Below, in pieces: positions 1-9,281 of a stretch of DNA of 64,000 nt. The stretch comes from an uncultured Sulfitobacter sp. (GTDB lineage: Bacteria > Pseudomonadota > Alphaproteobacteria > Rhodobacterales > Rhodobacteraceae): the NCBI GenBank assembly GCA_947502265.1, contig CANMZB010000010.1:62001-126000 (forward strand), read 5' to 3'. The position numbers were made by a program, and so were the translations under genes. Numbering within the stretch: the first letter of the stretch is position 1; each line of letters starts with the position of its first letter. The notes under the pieces are model-generated. The model had not been told where the DNA came from, did no database searches, and saw only the letters and a list, made by a program, of their open reading frames with translations.

Positions 1-705
1 AGCCTCGATGCGGTCAGCGACCGCGATTTCGCGCTGGAATATTTGGGCGCGGCTTCGATCTGTGCCATGCACCTGAGCCGCTTTGCCGAAGAATTGGTGA
101 TCTGGTCCTCTGCCCAGTTCCGGTTTGTCACCCTGTCGGACCGGTTTTCCACCGGCTCCAGCATCATGCCCCAAAAGAAAAATCCCGATGCCGCCGAGTT
201 GATCCGCGCCAAGGTGGGCCGTATTTTCGGGGCCAATGTCGCGCTGATGATGGTGATGAAGGGGCTGCCGCTGGCCTATTCAAAGGACATGCAGGAAGAC
301 AAGGAACAGGTGTTTGATGCCGCCGACAACCTGATGCTGGCATTGGCCGCGATGGAGGGCATGGTGCGCGACATGACTGCAAACCGCGCACAGCTTGGGG
401 CCGCCGCAGGCAGCGGATTCTCCACCGCGACCGATCTGGCCGATTGGCTGGTGCGGGTGCCGGGCCTGCCGTTTCGCGACGCGCATCACATCACCGGATC
501 ACTGGTCGCGTTGGCCGAAAAGAAAGGCTGCGATCTGCCGGATCTGACGCTGGACGAGATGAAATCGGCCCATGCCGACATCAACGAAGATGTCTTCTCG
601 GTTCTTGGGGTGGAAAATTCGGTCAACTCGCGGATGTCCTACGGAGGCACCGCGCCCGCGCAGGTGCGCGCGCAGGTCGCCCGTTGGAAAGAGGTGATCG
701 GATGA
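1..705 (+). CDS. argH: Argininosuccinate lyase, 3' part (5' end outside window)
   Basis: This enzyme makes the last step of arginine synthesis, splitting argininosuccinate into arginine and fumarate in the cytoplasm. The reading frame is open from base 1, so the N-terminal half lies outside the window and about 234 residues are visible. The fumarase/aspartase superfamily signature [12 protein letters not shown] is present near visible residue 52, and the first visible residues ([13 protein letters not shown]) fit the ArgH substrate region. The C-terminal part ends in a normal position. Its stop codon overlaps the start of the next small lipoprotein gene in an ATGA-type overlap, so the genes downstream are probably co-translated. 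The family assignment is secure. Confidence 0.97.
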   Translation, partial: SLDAVSDRDFALEYLGAASICAMHLSRFAEELVIWSSAQFRFVTLSDRFSTGSSIMPQKKNPDAAELIRAKVGRIFGANVALMMVMKGLPLAYSKDMQEDKEQVFDAADNLMLALAAMEGMVRDMTANRAQLGAAAGSGFSTATDLADWLVRVPGLPFRDAHHITGSLVALAEKKGCDLPDLTLDEMKSAHADINEDVFSVLGVENSVNSRMSYGGTAPAQVRAQVARWKEVIG

Positions 706-875
706 AGGTAATCATTGGCGCATTGGCGCTTTGCGCGCTCGTGGCCTGTGGGGTGGACGGTGATCCTGTGCAGCCATCGGGGGGCGTCAATGTTACGCTT
801 GATAACTCCGGAGCGGAAGTTGGCGGTTCGGTCGAACTGCGCCGCGGGGCGGTCGTCACGGGAACGGGGTTTTGA
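702..875 (+). CDS. Small lipoprotein, 57 aa
   Basis: This short gene starts at ATG 702, inside the argH stop codon. The N-terminus is a short hydrophobic signal ending in the lipobox LVAC, with Cys at about residue 16, so the product should be a lipid-anchored envelope protein of roughly 42 mature residues. The mature part is Gly/Val-rich and ends in TGTGF. No domain is recognised and no function can be assigned. The overlap with argH upstream and with the next lipoprotein gene downstream supports real translation. Small ORFs of this kind are recalled beside argH in related Rhodobacterales, but this could not be checked here. Confidence 0.75.
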   Translation: MKVIIGALALCALVACGVDGDPVQPSGGVNVTLDNSGAEVGGSVELRRGAVVTGTGF

Positions 876-1033
876 GGCTCGTCGTTCTCTTGTGCTGCAT
901 GTCACTGGCCGCTTGCGGGCGGCCTGATCTTGCCCAATCCGATCAGGGCAACATGCGCCAGGAACCCTCGGTCACCACGCCGGGGGTGCATGTATCGGGA
1001 TATGCTCAAGTTGGCGTGATAAGGGGGGGGTGA
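872..1033 (+). CDS. Second small lipoprotein, 53 aa, TTG start
   Basis: A TTG codon at 872 overlaps the end of the preceding lipoprotein gene and opens a 53-residue frame. The N-terminus ([14 protein letters not shown]) is a signal peptide with lipobox LAAC. The mature part ends in a Gly/Val segment, GVHVSGYAQVGVIRGG, whose tone resembles that of the preceding protein. The frame ends at a TGA just after a run of eight G (1023-1030), and the following DUF2834 gene is in the same frame only four bases on. The start codon is unusual and the gene is short, so it is called on signal peptide and coupling rather than homology. Confidence 0.6.
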   Translation: MRLVVLLCCMSLAACGRPDLAQSDQGNMRQEPSVTTPGVHVSGYAQVGVIRGG

Positions 1034-1036
1034 GAC

Positions 1037-1354
1037 GTGTCGTTTCTTCGCATGCTCTATCTCGCGCTGGCCCTCTGGGGGACGCTCCACCCGATGTATT
1101 ATTTCGTCAGGTGGTTTCAGCAAAACAGCTGGGACATCATGGCGCTGCTCGATGCATGGCATGCCAATGCCGCAAGCAGCGGTCTGGTGTGGGATCTGAC
1201 CATTGCCGCACTCACGCTCACCATCTGGATCATTGCCGAAGTTGCCACACGCCGTAACTGGAGCGCGCTGATTGCTATTCCGGCAACGTTTTGTATCGGT
1301 GTCAGCTGCGGCTTGCCGCTCTATCTTTTTCTGCGCTCCGCGCCTGTCCGCTAG
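1037..1354 (+). CDS. DUF2834 family membrane protein
   Basis: This is a 105-residue protein with a GTG start. It has about three hydrophobic segments: an N-terminal one around MLYLALALWGTLHPMYYFV, one around residues 50-68 and one around residues 74-98. The sequence fits DUF2834, a family of small integral membrane proteins of unknown function. It lies in the argH-lysA interval and is probably co-transcribed with both. The upstream lipoprotein frame is in phase with it and separated by a single TGA. No catalytic motif is visible. Confidence 0.8.
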   Translation: MSFLRMLYLALALWGTLHPMYYFVRWFQQNSWDIMALLDAWHANAASSGLVWDLTIAALTLTIWIIAEVATRRNWSALIAIPATFCIGVSCGLPLYLFLRSAPVR

Positions 1355-1385
1355 GTCGGAACAGAGTTTAAAGGCCAAATGAAAT

Positions 1386-2651
1386 ATGGACCACTTCCTT
1401 TATCGTGACGGTGCGCTTTTTGCCGAAGATGTCGCTATTTCCGAGATTGCAGCGACCGTCGGCACGCCCTTTTATGTTTACTCCACCGCAACGCTGCTGC
1501 GCCATTTCCGCGCGTTCGACGAGGCGTTGGCGGGCATGGATCATCTTATTTGCTATGCGATGAAGGCAAATTCAAATCAGGCCGTGTTGCGCACGCTGGC
1601 GCAGGCGGGCGCGGGGATGGACGTGGTGTCGCAAGGCGAATACCTGCGCGCACGGGCCGCCGGCGTTCCGGGCGACAAGATTGTCTTTTCCGGCGTGGGC
1701 AAAACGGAGGAGGAAATTCGCGTGGCGCTGAGCGGCGGCATCCGGCAGTTCAACGTCGAGAGCGAACCGGAGATGGAAGTGCTTAATGCTGTGGCGCTGG
1801 AACTGGGGCTGGTTGCGCCGATCACCGTGCGGATCAACCCCGATGTGGACGCCAAGACCCACGCCAAGATCGCGACCGGCAAGTCCGAGAATAAATTCGG
1901 CATTCCGATTGCACGGGCGCGCGAGGTTTACGCCATGGCGGCAGCAATGCCGGGGCTGGAGGTGATCGGCATCGACGTTCACATCGGTTCGCAGCTTGTC
2001 GATCTTGCGCCTTTCGAGCAGGCTTATCAGAAGCTGGCCGAACTGACAGAGACGCTGCGCGCGGACGGTCATAAAATTACCCGCCTCGATCTGGGGGGCG
2101 GTTTGGGTATTCCGTATGAGACCGGCAATCAGGCCCCGCCTTTGCCCGCCGATTACGGAGCGATGGTCGAGCGGACATTGGGGCATCTGGGTTGCGAGAT
2201 CGAGATTGAGCCGGGGCGGTTGATCGCGGGGAACGCGGGTCTGATGGTATCAAAGGTGATCTATGTCAAATCCGGCGAAGGGCGCGATTTCCTGATCCTC
2301 GACGGGGCGATGAACGATCTCGTCCGCCCTGCGATGTATGACGCGCATCACGATATTGTCGCGGTAAACGAGCCGGAGCCTGGCGTGGAAAAGCACCTGT
2401 ATGATATTGTCGGTCCGGTGTGCGAATCCGGTGATACTTTTGCAAAGCAGCGCGCGATGCCGCCGCTTGTGGCGGGCGATCTGGTCGCTTTTCGCAGTGC
2501 GGGTGCCTATGGGGCCGTCATGGCGAGCGAGTACAACTCGCGGCCCCTTATCCCCGAGGTTCTGGTGCATGGCGATCAATTCGCGGTTATCCGCGCACGG
2601 CCGACCTTTGACGAAATGATAAATCGCGATACCATTCCTGAATGGCTTTAG
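1386..2651 (+). CDS. lysA: Diaminopimelate decarboxylase
   Basis: LysA is a PLP enzyme that decarboxylates meso-diaminopimelate to L-lysine, the final step of lysine synthesis. The 421 residues match the usual family length. The alanine racemase-type barrel carries the PLP lysine in YAMKANSNQ (about residues 56-64), then HIGSQ, the phosphate-binding GGGLGIPY and EPGR. The C-terminal domain has the substrate-binding Cys in GPVCESGD. The ATG follows the DUF2834 stop by about 30 bases. The gene is followed immediately by the TIGR02302 gene, so both probably sit in the argH-lysA transcription unit. Confidence 0.97.
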   Translation: MDHFLYRDGALFAEDVAISEIAATVGTPFYVYSTATLLRHFRAFDEALAGMDHLICYAMKANSNQAVLRTLAQAGAGMDVVSQGEYLRARAAGVPGDKIVFSGVGKTEEEIRVALSGGIRQFNVESEPEMEVLNAVALELGLVAPITVRINPDVDAKTHAKIATGKSENKFGIPIARAREVYAMAAAMPGLEVIGIDVHIGSQLVDLAPFEQAYQKLAELTETLRADGHKITRLDLGGGLGIPYETGNQAPPLPADYGAMVERTLGHLGCEIEIEPGRLIAGNAGLMVSKVIYVKSGEGRDFLILDGAMNDLVRPAMYDAHHDIVAVNEPEPGVEKHLYDIVGPVCESGDTFAKQRAMPPLVAGDLVAFRSAGAYGAVMASEYNSRPLIPEVLVHGDQFAVIRARPTFDEMINRDTIPEWL

Positions 2652-2690
2652 GCGCATGTCGCGCGTGGGGTTGTGCAGAGCGAGGCCGAG

Positions 2691-5285
2691 ATGACCCGAT
2701 TCAGTCCCGACGATTTACACCGCACATTGCACCAGCTTCGCTGGCCGCTGCGGCTGACCCGTTGGGGCATGTGGGCCGAAACCGTCGTGGGCAGCCTTTG
2801 GCCGCTGATGACCGTGGTACTGTTGGCGCTGGCCGCCGCGATGATGGGTCTGCATGAAGTCCTGCCGTTGGAGGCGCTCTGGGCTGCTGTAGGTCTGACC
2901 GTTGCCGCCACATTTTGGGCGCTTGTCTATGCAGTGCGGCGCTGGTCTGTGCCCTCGCGCAGCGCGGCAATGGAGCGGTTGGACCAGAGCCTTGCGGGCC
3001 GCCCGCTTACCGCGCTTCTGGATGATCAGGCGATTGGCGGGAGCGATGAAGCTTCTGCCGCCGTCTGGCGCGCGCACCAGCAGCGTATGGCGGCGCGGGC
3101 AAAGGGGGCAAGCGCGGTTCCCGGCGATCTGCGCGTTTCCGCACGGGATCCTTATGCGTTACGCTATGTTGCGGTTCTGGCGTTTGGTATGGCGCTGATG
3201 TTCGGGTCGGTGCTGCGGGTTGGCACCGTGGCGCAAATGGCGGGCGGCAGCAGCAGCGCATTGGCCAGCGGCCCTGTGTGGGAAGGCTGGGCAGAGCCGC
3301 CGCGCTATACCGGCAAGCCGACGCTGTATCTCAATGATTTGCGCGCAGGCGCGTTGGAGTTGCCGGTCGGGACGTTAATCACCCTGCGGCTTTACGGTGA
3401 GGTCGGTGAGTTAGAAGTGAACGAGGCCGTTTCCGGCCGCATCGCTGTGACCGGTGCGGATGAGCCTGCGAAAATGGCATTTGACTTCAAGGTTTTGCAG
3501 AACGGGCCTTTGAGCATCGACGGGCCGAACGGACGCGCGTGGGATATCACGGTGCGGGCAGATGAAGCGCCCGAAATCACGATCCTCGGCGCGCCCGATG
3601 TGTCTGCTTTGGGAGAGATGCGGCTGCCTTTCGCGGCAAAGGACGACTATGGCGTGGAAGCAGGCGAGGCCCGCGTGACGCTTGATCTGGTTTCGGTGGA
3701 TCGGCGTTATGGTCTGACCGCCGCACCTGATCCGCGTCCCGAAATCGTGGTGCCGCTGCCGCTGCCCATCGCGGGGAACCGTGCCGCATTTGAAGAGACC
3801 CTGATCGACGATTTCTCTCAGCACCCGTGGGCAAACCTGCCTGTAACGGTCGCGATGACAGCATTGGATGCAGCCGAGCAGCAAGCCATGACCGCCCCGA
3901 TGCAGATGATCCTGCCGGGGCGCCGCTTTTTCGATCCGATGGCGGGGGCGGTGATCGAGTTGCGACGCGATCTGCTTTGGAGCCTCGACAATACCCTCCG
4001 CACAGCGCAAGTGCTACGCGCCATCAGCTATCTGCCACAGGATGCTTTCCGCTCAGAGACGACAGCGCTGCGCTTGCGCGGGATCATCAAGCGGATGGAG
4101 ACATTTGCACGCTTTGGCATGAACGAGGAAAACCGCAACGGGTTGGCGCAAGAGATGTGGGATCTTGCGATCGAGCTTGAGGAAGGTGATCTGGAGGACG
4201 CACGCGAACGGATGCGGCGCGCCCAGGAGCGCCTTAACGAGGCGATGAAGAACGGCGCATCAGACGAGGAAATAGCGGAGCTGATGCAAGAGCTTCGCCG
4301 CGCTACCGAAGAATACATGCAGCAGTTGCAACGCGAGCAGGCCGAGCGTCAGGACGGCGACGATGAGAGCCAGCAGCAAGGCGAGTCGATGCAGATGACG
4401 CAGGACGATCTGCAACGCATGATGGACCGCATTCAGGAATTGATGGAACAGGGCCGGATGGCCGAAGCCGAACAGGCGCTGCGCGAGCTTCAGGAAATGA
4501 TGGAGAACATGCAGGTGACCGAAGGCCAGCAGGGCGAGGGCGGCCAATCCCCCGGCGAGCAGGCGATGGAGGGGCTTGCCGACACGCTGCGCGAACAGCA
4601 GGGCCTGAGCGATCAGGCGTTCCGCGATTTGCAGGAACAGTTCAATCCCAACGCCCGCACAGGAGAAAGCCCGGGCAATGAAGGGCGCAATGGCGGGCAG
4701 GGCCGGGGCGAGCGCCATGAAGGCGAAGGGCAGGACGGGCAGCAGCAAGGCGAAAGCGGCGAGCCGCGTCCGGGCGAAGGAGAAGGACAGGAACAGTCTC
4801 TTGCCGAGCGACAACAAGCACTGCGCGATGAATTGAGCCGTCAGGAAGGGCGTATGCCCGGACAAGGCACACCCGAAGGAGACACCGCGCGCGAGGCGTT
4901 GGACCGTGCCGGCCGCGCGATGGATGATGCCGAGCAGAACCTGCGTGATGGCGCATTGGCCGAAGCGCTCGACAACCAGTCACAAGCAATGGAAGCTCTG
5001 CGCGAGGGAATGAGATCTTTGGGCGAGGCGATCGCGCAGGAGCAGCAGAACCGGCAACCGGGTCAGGGTACGCAAGAAAGCGACCGCCGTGCGGAAAACC
5101 GCGATCCGCTGGGCCGTAGCCAAGGCAGCAAAGGGGCCACCGGCAGCGATAGCGAGGCGGATCTGAACGGTGATGCCTACGGGCGCGCACGCGAACTTCT
5201 GGATGAGATCCGCCGCCGTTCGGGCGAAACGGCGCGCCCCGAAGTGGAGCGCGACTATCTCAAGCGGCTCTTGGACCGGTTCTGA
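2691..5285 (+). CDS. TIGR02302 family large membrane protein
   Basis: This protein of about 864 residues has three hydrophobic segments in its first 185 residues. A long periplasmic-like region follows, and then an unusually Gln/Glu/Met-rich half from about residue 500 to 850 that should form coiled coils mixed with disordered Q/G-rich stretches. Length, topology and position after lysA match TIGR02302, a conserved alphaproteobacterial family of unknown function. ATG 2691 is preferred, but an in-frame GTG at 2673 is a possible start and neither has a strong ribosome site. The low-complexity C-terminal half is compositionally unlike its neighbours but typical of the family. It converges with the zinc-ribbon gene with no spacer. 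Confidence 0.85.
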   Translation: MTRFSPDDLHRTLHQLRWPLRLTRWGMWAETVVGSLWPLMTVVLLALAAAMMGLHEVLPLEALWAAVGLTVAATFWALVYAVRRWSVPSRSAAMERLDQSLAGRPLTALLDDQAIGGSDEASAAVWRAHQQRMAARAKGASAVPGDLRVSARDPYALRYVAVLAFGMALMFGSVLRVGTVAQMAGGSSSALASGPVWEGWAEPPRYTGKPTLYLNDLRAGALELPVGTLITLRLYGEVGELEVNEAVSGRIAVTGADEPAKMAFDFKVLQNGPLSIDGPNGRAWDITVRADEAPEITILGAPDVSALGEMRLPFAAKDDYGVEAGEARVTLDLVSVDRRYGLTAAPDPRPEIVVPLPLPIAGNRAAFEETLIDDFSQHPWANLPVTVAMTALDAAEQQAMTAPMQMILPGRRFFDPMAGAVIELRRDLLWSLDNTLRTAQVLRAISYLPQDAFRSETTALRLRGIIKRMETFARFGMNEENRNGLAQEMWDLAIELEEGDLEDARERMRRAQERLNEAMKNGASDEEIAELMQELRRATEEYMQQLQREQAERQDGDDESQQQGESMQMTQDDLQRMMDRIQELMEQGRMAEAEQALRELQEMMENMQVTEGQQGEGGQSPGEQAMEGLADTLREQQGLSDQAFRDLQEQFNPNARTGESPGNEGRNGGQGRGERHEGEGQDGQQQGESGEPRPGEGEGQEQSLAERQQALRDELSRQEGRMPGQGTPEGDTAREALDRAGRAMDDAEQNLRDGALAEALDNQSQAMEALREGMRSLGEAIAQEQQNRQPGQGTQESDRRAENRDPLGRSQGSKGATGSDSEADLNGDAYGRARELLDEIRRRSGETARPEVERDYLKRLLDRF

Positions 5286-6107
5286 TCAGCCGTTGCTATC
5301 ACTGGCGGCAGAATCGAGCAACTGCAGGATGGTTTTTACTTGTGTATCAAGCCACAGGCGCATCTGGTCGACCAGATTGATATAGCTTTGTATCGGCCCT
5401 TCGAGTGCCGGTACCTGCGCCGCAATGCGCGGCGCTGCGATATAGAACACGACAAGGATAGCGACGATCAGCAGGACGGTCATGAAACCTGTTCGAAAGC
5501 CGCGCTTCTTGCGCTGGTGGGTGGGCGCTTCGATGTCGGCTTCGTAATCTGCGGCTGAACCGGACCGGCCGGAACTCGCGCGCAGGGTCGAATTGATCTC
5601 TTCGATGTCGGGCAGCAGGTTGCGGCGCGAATTCTGGGCCGCAGTATGGGGCGCAGGACTGGCGACACCGTCTTGCGGTTCAGCCGCAGGCGCATTGGTC
5701 TTGTCGCCACGCATCCGCGCCATCCGCTCGCGCGCTTCACGGGCGCGGCGTTGGGCGTCTTCTTCGGGTGCGCGCTCTTCCAGATCAAGGCCCAGATCCG
5801 GTTGGCTCTCAAGCCCGCCTTGCTGTGCGGTGCGGCGCGCTTCCTGTTCCGCCTCTGCTTCCTGACGCAGAATATCCGCGACCGCCGGATCAAGCTGCTT
5901 GCGCGCGCGTTCGGGCGGGGGCGCAGGCGCGACTTCTTCGTCCGGGGCAGGGGTGTTTCGCGCCTCGTTTTCGGCGGGCATATGGTCTGGATGATGTTGA
6001 AACCAAGTCTGCCCGCAGTTGGAACACTGCACATCGCGCCCGGTTTCGGGCATGACCTCGTCCGGCACTTCATATTGCGCATCGCAATTTGGACAGATCA
6101 GCCGCAT
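5286..6107 (-). CDS. MJ0042-type zinc-ribbon membrane protein
   Basis: The N-terminus carries a zinc ribbon, CPNC near residue 5 and CSNC about 25 residues on, as in the MJ0042 family. It is followed by a long acidic/Ala-rich disordered stretch (residues about 40-190) and one transmembrane helix (TVLLIVAILVVFYIAA) before a short C-terminal tail. The layout suggests a cytoplasmic zinc domain tethered to the inner membrane. Function is unknown. MRLICPNC at 6107 is preferred as start over an upstream in-frame ATG at 6122. The gene converges on TIGR02302 and diverges from ftsE. Confidence 0.85.
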   Translation of the reverse strand: MRLICPNCDAQYEVPDEVMPETGRDVQCSNCGQTWFQHHPDHMPAENEARNTPAPDEEVAPAPPPERARKQLDPAVADILRQEAEAEQEARRTAQQGGLESQPDLGLDLEERAPEEDAQRRAREARERMARMRGDKTNAPAAEPQDGVASPAPHTAAQNSRRNLLPDIEEINSTLRASSGRSGSAADYEADIEAPTHQRKKRGFRTGFMTVLLIVAILVVFYIAAPRIAAQVPALEGPIQSYINLVDQMRLWLDTQVKTILQLLDSAASDSNG

Positions 6108-6271
6108 TTTGTGTCCCGCCACATCGAAATTGCCCCGCTATCACTTGTTAATCTATAGCATAGGGTTTCACGGCAGGCGCGAAAAGTGCAATCTGTATGC
6201 TACGCGCGTGATGGATGCATTGAAACTCAAGCGATGCTAAGGCACAACAGGCCAACAACGAGGAACGGACA

Positions 6272-6949
6272 TTGATCGAGCTGGAAAACGTGGCCTACAG
6301 CTATGGCGGGGCGGAGTTGTTGTCGGACATCTCCCTGAAACTCGCGCCGGGTTCCTTTCATTTCCTGACAGGCCCATCGGGGGCGGGAAAAACCACTTTG
6401 ATGAAACTGTGCTACGGCGCGTTGCTGCCGACGGCAGGCCATGTGCGCCTGTTTGATGCCGATGTGCGCGGGCTGACCCGTGATGACGTGGCGATGGTGC
6501 GCCGACGCGTTGGCGTGGTGCATCAGGACTGCCAGTTTCTTGACCATCTCCCCGTGCGCGAGAACGTGGCGTTGCCGTTGCATGTTTCGGGCCGCTCTCA
6601 GGAAGCTGCGGGCGAGGATTTGAACGATCTGATGCACTGGGTGGGGCTGACGAAGCGCGCCAATGCGCTTCCACCCGAGTTGTCGGGAGGCGAGCGCCAG
6701 CGCGCGGCGCTCGCCCGTGCGGTTATCATGTCGCCCGAGGTTGTGCTGGCGGACGAGCCGACAGGCAACGTGGATTGGGACATGTCGCAACGCCTGCTGC
6801 GTCTGCTGATCGAATTGAACCGCATGGGCAAGACCGTGCTTGTCGCGACCCATGACCTTGGCCTGATCCGCGCGACCAAGACGCATGTGCAGGCGCGCGT
6901 GTTGCGCATTGCCAACCGCCGCATCCAACTTGCGGGGGCGGACCTTTGA
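6272..6949 (+). CDS. ftsE: Cell-division ABC ATPase FtsE
   Basis: FtsE is the cytoplasmic ATPase of the FtsEX complex, which transmits ATP hydrolysis across the membrane to septal peptidoglycan hydrolases. The sequence has a Walker A (GPSGAGKTTL), the ABC signature LSGGERQRAALARA, Walker B VVLADEPTGNVD and the H-loop region ATHD. The 225-residue length is normal. The start is TTG at 6272, preceded by GAGGAAC. The stop overlaps the ftsX start, so the two are translationally coupled. Confidence 0.95.
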   Translation: MIELENVAYSYGGAELLSDISLKLAPGSFHFLTGPSGAGKTTLMKLCYGALLPTAGHVRLFDADVRGLTRDDVAMVRRRVGVVHQDCQFLDHLPVRENVALPLHVSGRSQEAAGEDLNDLMHWVGLTKRANALPPELSGGERQRAALARAVIMSPEVVLADEPTGNVDWDMSQRLLRLLIELNRMGKTVLVATHDLGLIRATKTHVQARVLRIANRRIQLAGADL

Positions 6950-7854
6950 GGCGCTTGGCCAAGCGTTTGAGCCGCGTGTTCGCTTCTGATCCGCAGGCGG
7001 ATCGGGTGGTGCCGCCATCGGGGTTCACGGCACAGCTGACCCTTTTCGCCGCCGGAGCCATGGCTTTTCTGGCGGTGTTCGCGCTGGCGCTGTCACTTGC
7101 GTCGGGGCGGCTTGCGGCGCGCTGGGGCGATGAATTGGGCCGCTCTGCCACCATCCGGATCGCCGCCCCCGCCGATCAGCAACAGGCGCAGACAGAAGCG
7201 GCCCTGCGCATCCTTGAGACAACGCGCGGTGTGCAAAGTGCGCGCGCTTTCACCAGCGAAGAGCAGGCGGCGCTTCTGGCACCATGGTTCGGTACGGAAC
7301 TGTCGCTTGACGCATTGCCGGTGCCGCAACTGATCGAGGTGATCGAGACATCCGGCGGCATGGACCCTGCGGGACTGCGCCTGCGGCTGGCCGCCGAGGT
7401 GCCGGGTGCGGTTCTTGACGATCACAGCCGCTGGCGCGCGCCCTTAGTCAAGGCGGCCTCGCGGTTGCGGTTTTTGGGCTGGACGGCCATCGTTTTGATC
7501 GGGGCCGTGATGGCGGCAATGGTGACACTGGCGGCGCATGCGGCATTGGCGGCAAATGCACAGGTGATCCGTGTTTTACGCCTTGTGGGGGCCACCGATG
7601 ATTATATCGCACAGGCCTTCATCCGCCGGTTTACCTTACGGGCGCTGTCAGGGGCATCGGCGGGCATGGTGTTGGGAATGCTGGCGGTGCTTTTGATGCC
7701 CCGCGGCGGGGATGAAACCGCAAGCTTTCTGACCGGACTGGGCTTTCAGGGCTGGCACTGGATATTGCCACTGGTTCTGCCGCTCCTCGCGGCGGTTGTC
7801 GCCTTTATTGCAACGCGTTTGGCCGCGCGCCGTACGTTGGAGGAATTGTCGTGA
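6946..7854 (+). CDS. ftsX: Cell-division protein FtsX
   Basis: FtsX is the membrane partner of FtsE. The 302-residue protein has an N-terminal transmembrane helix near residues 28-48, a periplasmic domain, and three more helices in the C-terminal half, including AIVLIGAVMAAMVTLAAHAA and the region around residues 275-292. This is the FtsX topology. The start is TTG at 6946, overlapping the ftsE stop. Its own stop overlaps the acyltransferase gene downstream, continuing a four-gene chain of overlaps. Confidence 0.93.
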   Translation: MRRLAKRLSRVFASDPQADRVVPPSGFTAQLTLFAAGAMAFLAVFALALSLASGRLAARWGDELGRSATIRIAAPADQQQAQTEAALRILETTRGVQSARAFTSEEQAALLAPWFGTELSLDALPVPQLIEVIETSGGMDPAGLRLRLAAEVPGAVLDDHSRWRAPLVKAASRLRFLGWTAIVLIGAVMAAMVTLAAHAALAANAQVIRVLRLVGATDDYIAQAFIRRFTLRALSGASAGMVLGMLAVLLMPRGGDETASFLTGLGFQGWHWILPLVLPLLAAVVAFIATRLAARRTLEELS

Positions 7855-8591
7855 ACATTCTGCAATGGATCCGGTCGATCCTGTTTTCCGTACAGGCCAC
7901 AATCGCGATGCCAATCATCGGGCTGGCCTTTGCGCCCTGGGCGCTGTTTTCCAAGCGGGGTGCTTATACGGCCTGCCGCACCTACGCGGCCTACACGATG
8001 TGGAGCGCGCGCTGGATGATCGGTCTGCGCTGCGAAGTGCGCGGCACCCCGCCGGACGGGGCGGTTCTGGTGGCGGCCAAACATCAATCGTTTCTTGATA
8101 TCCTGATGATCTATAACGCGCTGCCGCTGCCAAAGTTCATCTATAAAAAACAACTGCGCTGGGCACCGGTGATCGGGCAATACCTTCTTAAAATGCAGAT
8201 GATCGCCGTGGACCGTGGCAAACGTGGCAAGGCGATTTCCAAGATGCTGGACGATGTACAATCGGGTGAACTGGAGCCGGGGCAATTGGTGATTTATCCG
8301 CAAGGCACCCGTGTGAAGCCCGGTCACAAAGCAGATTACAAGGCGGGCACGGGCGTGCTGTATGAACAACTGGGCCAACCGTGCATTCCGGTCGCGACAA
8401 ACGCAGGGGTGTTCTGGCCGCGTCGTGGTCTGTACCGGCGTCCCGGTCTTGCTGTCGTGAGCTTCCTTGATCCGGTTGCACCGGGCAAACCGCGCAAGGT
8501 GTTCATGGCGGAGTTGGAGAACAAGATCGAGGCGGGATCGGAGGCGTTGTTGATTGAAAGCGGATATGGGGAAAAGTATGCGGCGGATTGA
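7851..8591 (+). CDS. plsC: 1-acyl-sn-glycerol-3-phosphate acyltransferase
   Basis: This is a lysophospholipid acyltransferase that should acylate lysophosphatidic acid to phosphatidic acid at the inner membrane. The catalytic H-x4-D motif is visible as KHQSFLD near residues 81-87, and the glycerol-phosphate binding block appears as YPQGTR. An N-terminal hydrophobic segment fits membrane attachment. The start is GTG 7851, inside the ftsX stop. In this clade plsC-type genes commonly follow ftsEX. Substrate choice beyond the family level is inferred. Confidence 0.88.
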   Translation: MNILQWIRSILFSVQATIAMPIIGLAFAPWALFSKRGAYTACRTYAAYTMWSARWMIGLRCEVRGTPPDGAVLVAAKHQSFLDILMIYNALPLPKFIYKKQLRWAPVIGQYLLKMQMIAVDRGKRGKAISKMLDDVQSGELEPGQLVIYPQGTRVKPGHKADYKAGTGVLYEQLGQPCIPVATNAGVFWPRRGLYRRPGLAVVSFLDPVAPGKPRKVFMAELENKIEAGSEALLIESGYGEKYAAD

Positions 8592-9183
8592 GACAATTGC
8601 GGCGCTTGAAGCGCTTTACGGGACGCCGGGTGCCGCCTCGTTGCGCAAGGTGGCACGGCAGCTCACGCCGCTGTATCGCAAGTGGATCATGGCCTCGCGC
8701 CTGTGTGTGGTGAGTACCGTTGGCAGCGATGGCACTGATGGAAGCCCGCGCGGAGATGACGGCCCTGTGGTGCTGGAGCTTGACCCCACACACCTTGCCC
8801 TACCGGATTGGCGCGGCAACCAGCGGCTTGATACGCTACGCAATATCGTGGCGGACGGGCGCATTTCGCTGATGTTCATGATCCCCGGATCAAACACTGT
8901 TGTGCGGGTGAACGGGCGCGCATTTGTCACTGACGATGCGGATTTGCGCGCGCGTTTCGAAAAGAAATCACGCCGGCCTGCGACAGTTGTGGTGATCGAG
9001 ATTGCCGAGGTTTACACCCAATGCGCCCGTGCATTAATGCGCGCGCGGATGTGGGAGGGGGCGGATGCAAGCGTGGTTGTGCCAACCGCGGGCGAGATAT
9101 TGGCAGAGGTGAGCGAAGGGGCCGAGGGCGGCGCGACATACGACGCAGAGTGGGCCCCGCGCGCGGCCAAAACGATGTGGTAG
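8578..9183 (+). CDS. Pyridoxamine 5'-phosphate oxidase-like FMN protein
   Basis: This protein of about 201 residues has a split-barrel flavin-reductase-like fold by sequence pattern: STVGSDGTDGSPRGD, then LPDWRGNQR and IMFMIPG-type strands. It fits the MSMEG_1061-like branch of FMN-binding PPOX proteins. True PdxH activity is not implied, and the substrate is unknown. ATG 8578, preceded by GGGGAA, is preferred and overlaps the end of plsC by 14 bases. An upstream TTG at 8554 is possible. It is the last gene before the terminator at 9220. Confidence 0.85.
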   Translation: MRRIETIAALEALYGTPGAASLRKVARQLTPLYRKWIMASRLCVVSTVGSDGTDGSPRGDDGPVVLELDPTHLALPDWRGNQRLDTLRNIVADGRISLMFMIPGSNTVVRVNGRAFVTDDADLRARFEKKSRRPATVVVIEIAEVYTQCARALMRARMWEGADASVVVPTAGEILAEVSEGAEGGATYDAEWAPRAAKTMW

Positions 9184-9219
9184 TGTAAAGGTTTCGGGGC
9201 GGTACGCCGGAAATGAAAA

Positions 9220-9250
9220 AAAGGCGAGGGGCGTTGTGCCCTTCGCCTTT
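9220..9250. terminator. Bidirectional terminator between PPOX gene and lpdA
   Basis: A 13-bp stem (9220-9232 with 9238-9250, one G-U pair) closes a 5-base loop. It is flanked by an A run on the left and a T-rich stretch on the right, so it can act for both convergent genes. Confidence 0.85.
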
Positions 9251-9281
9251 GTCTTTGGGGTGACGCGGATCACCGCCCTCT

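Noticed and set aside
1023..1030. Run of eight G as a phase-variation tract
   Set aside because: The tract lies at the last codons of a tiny ORF; slippage would only alter the final residues, so there is no support for switching.
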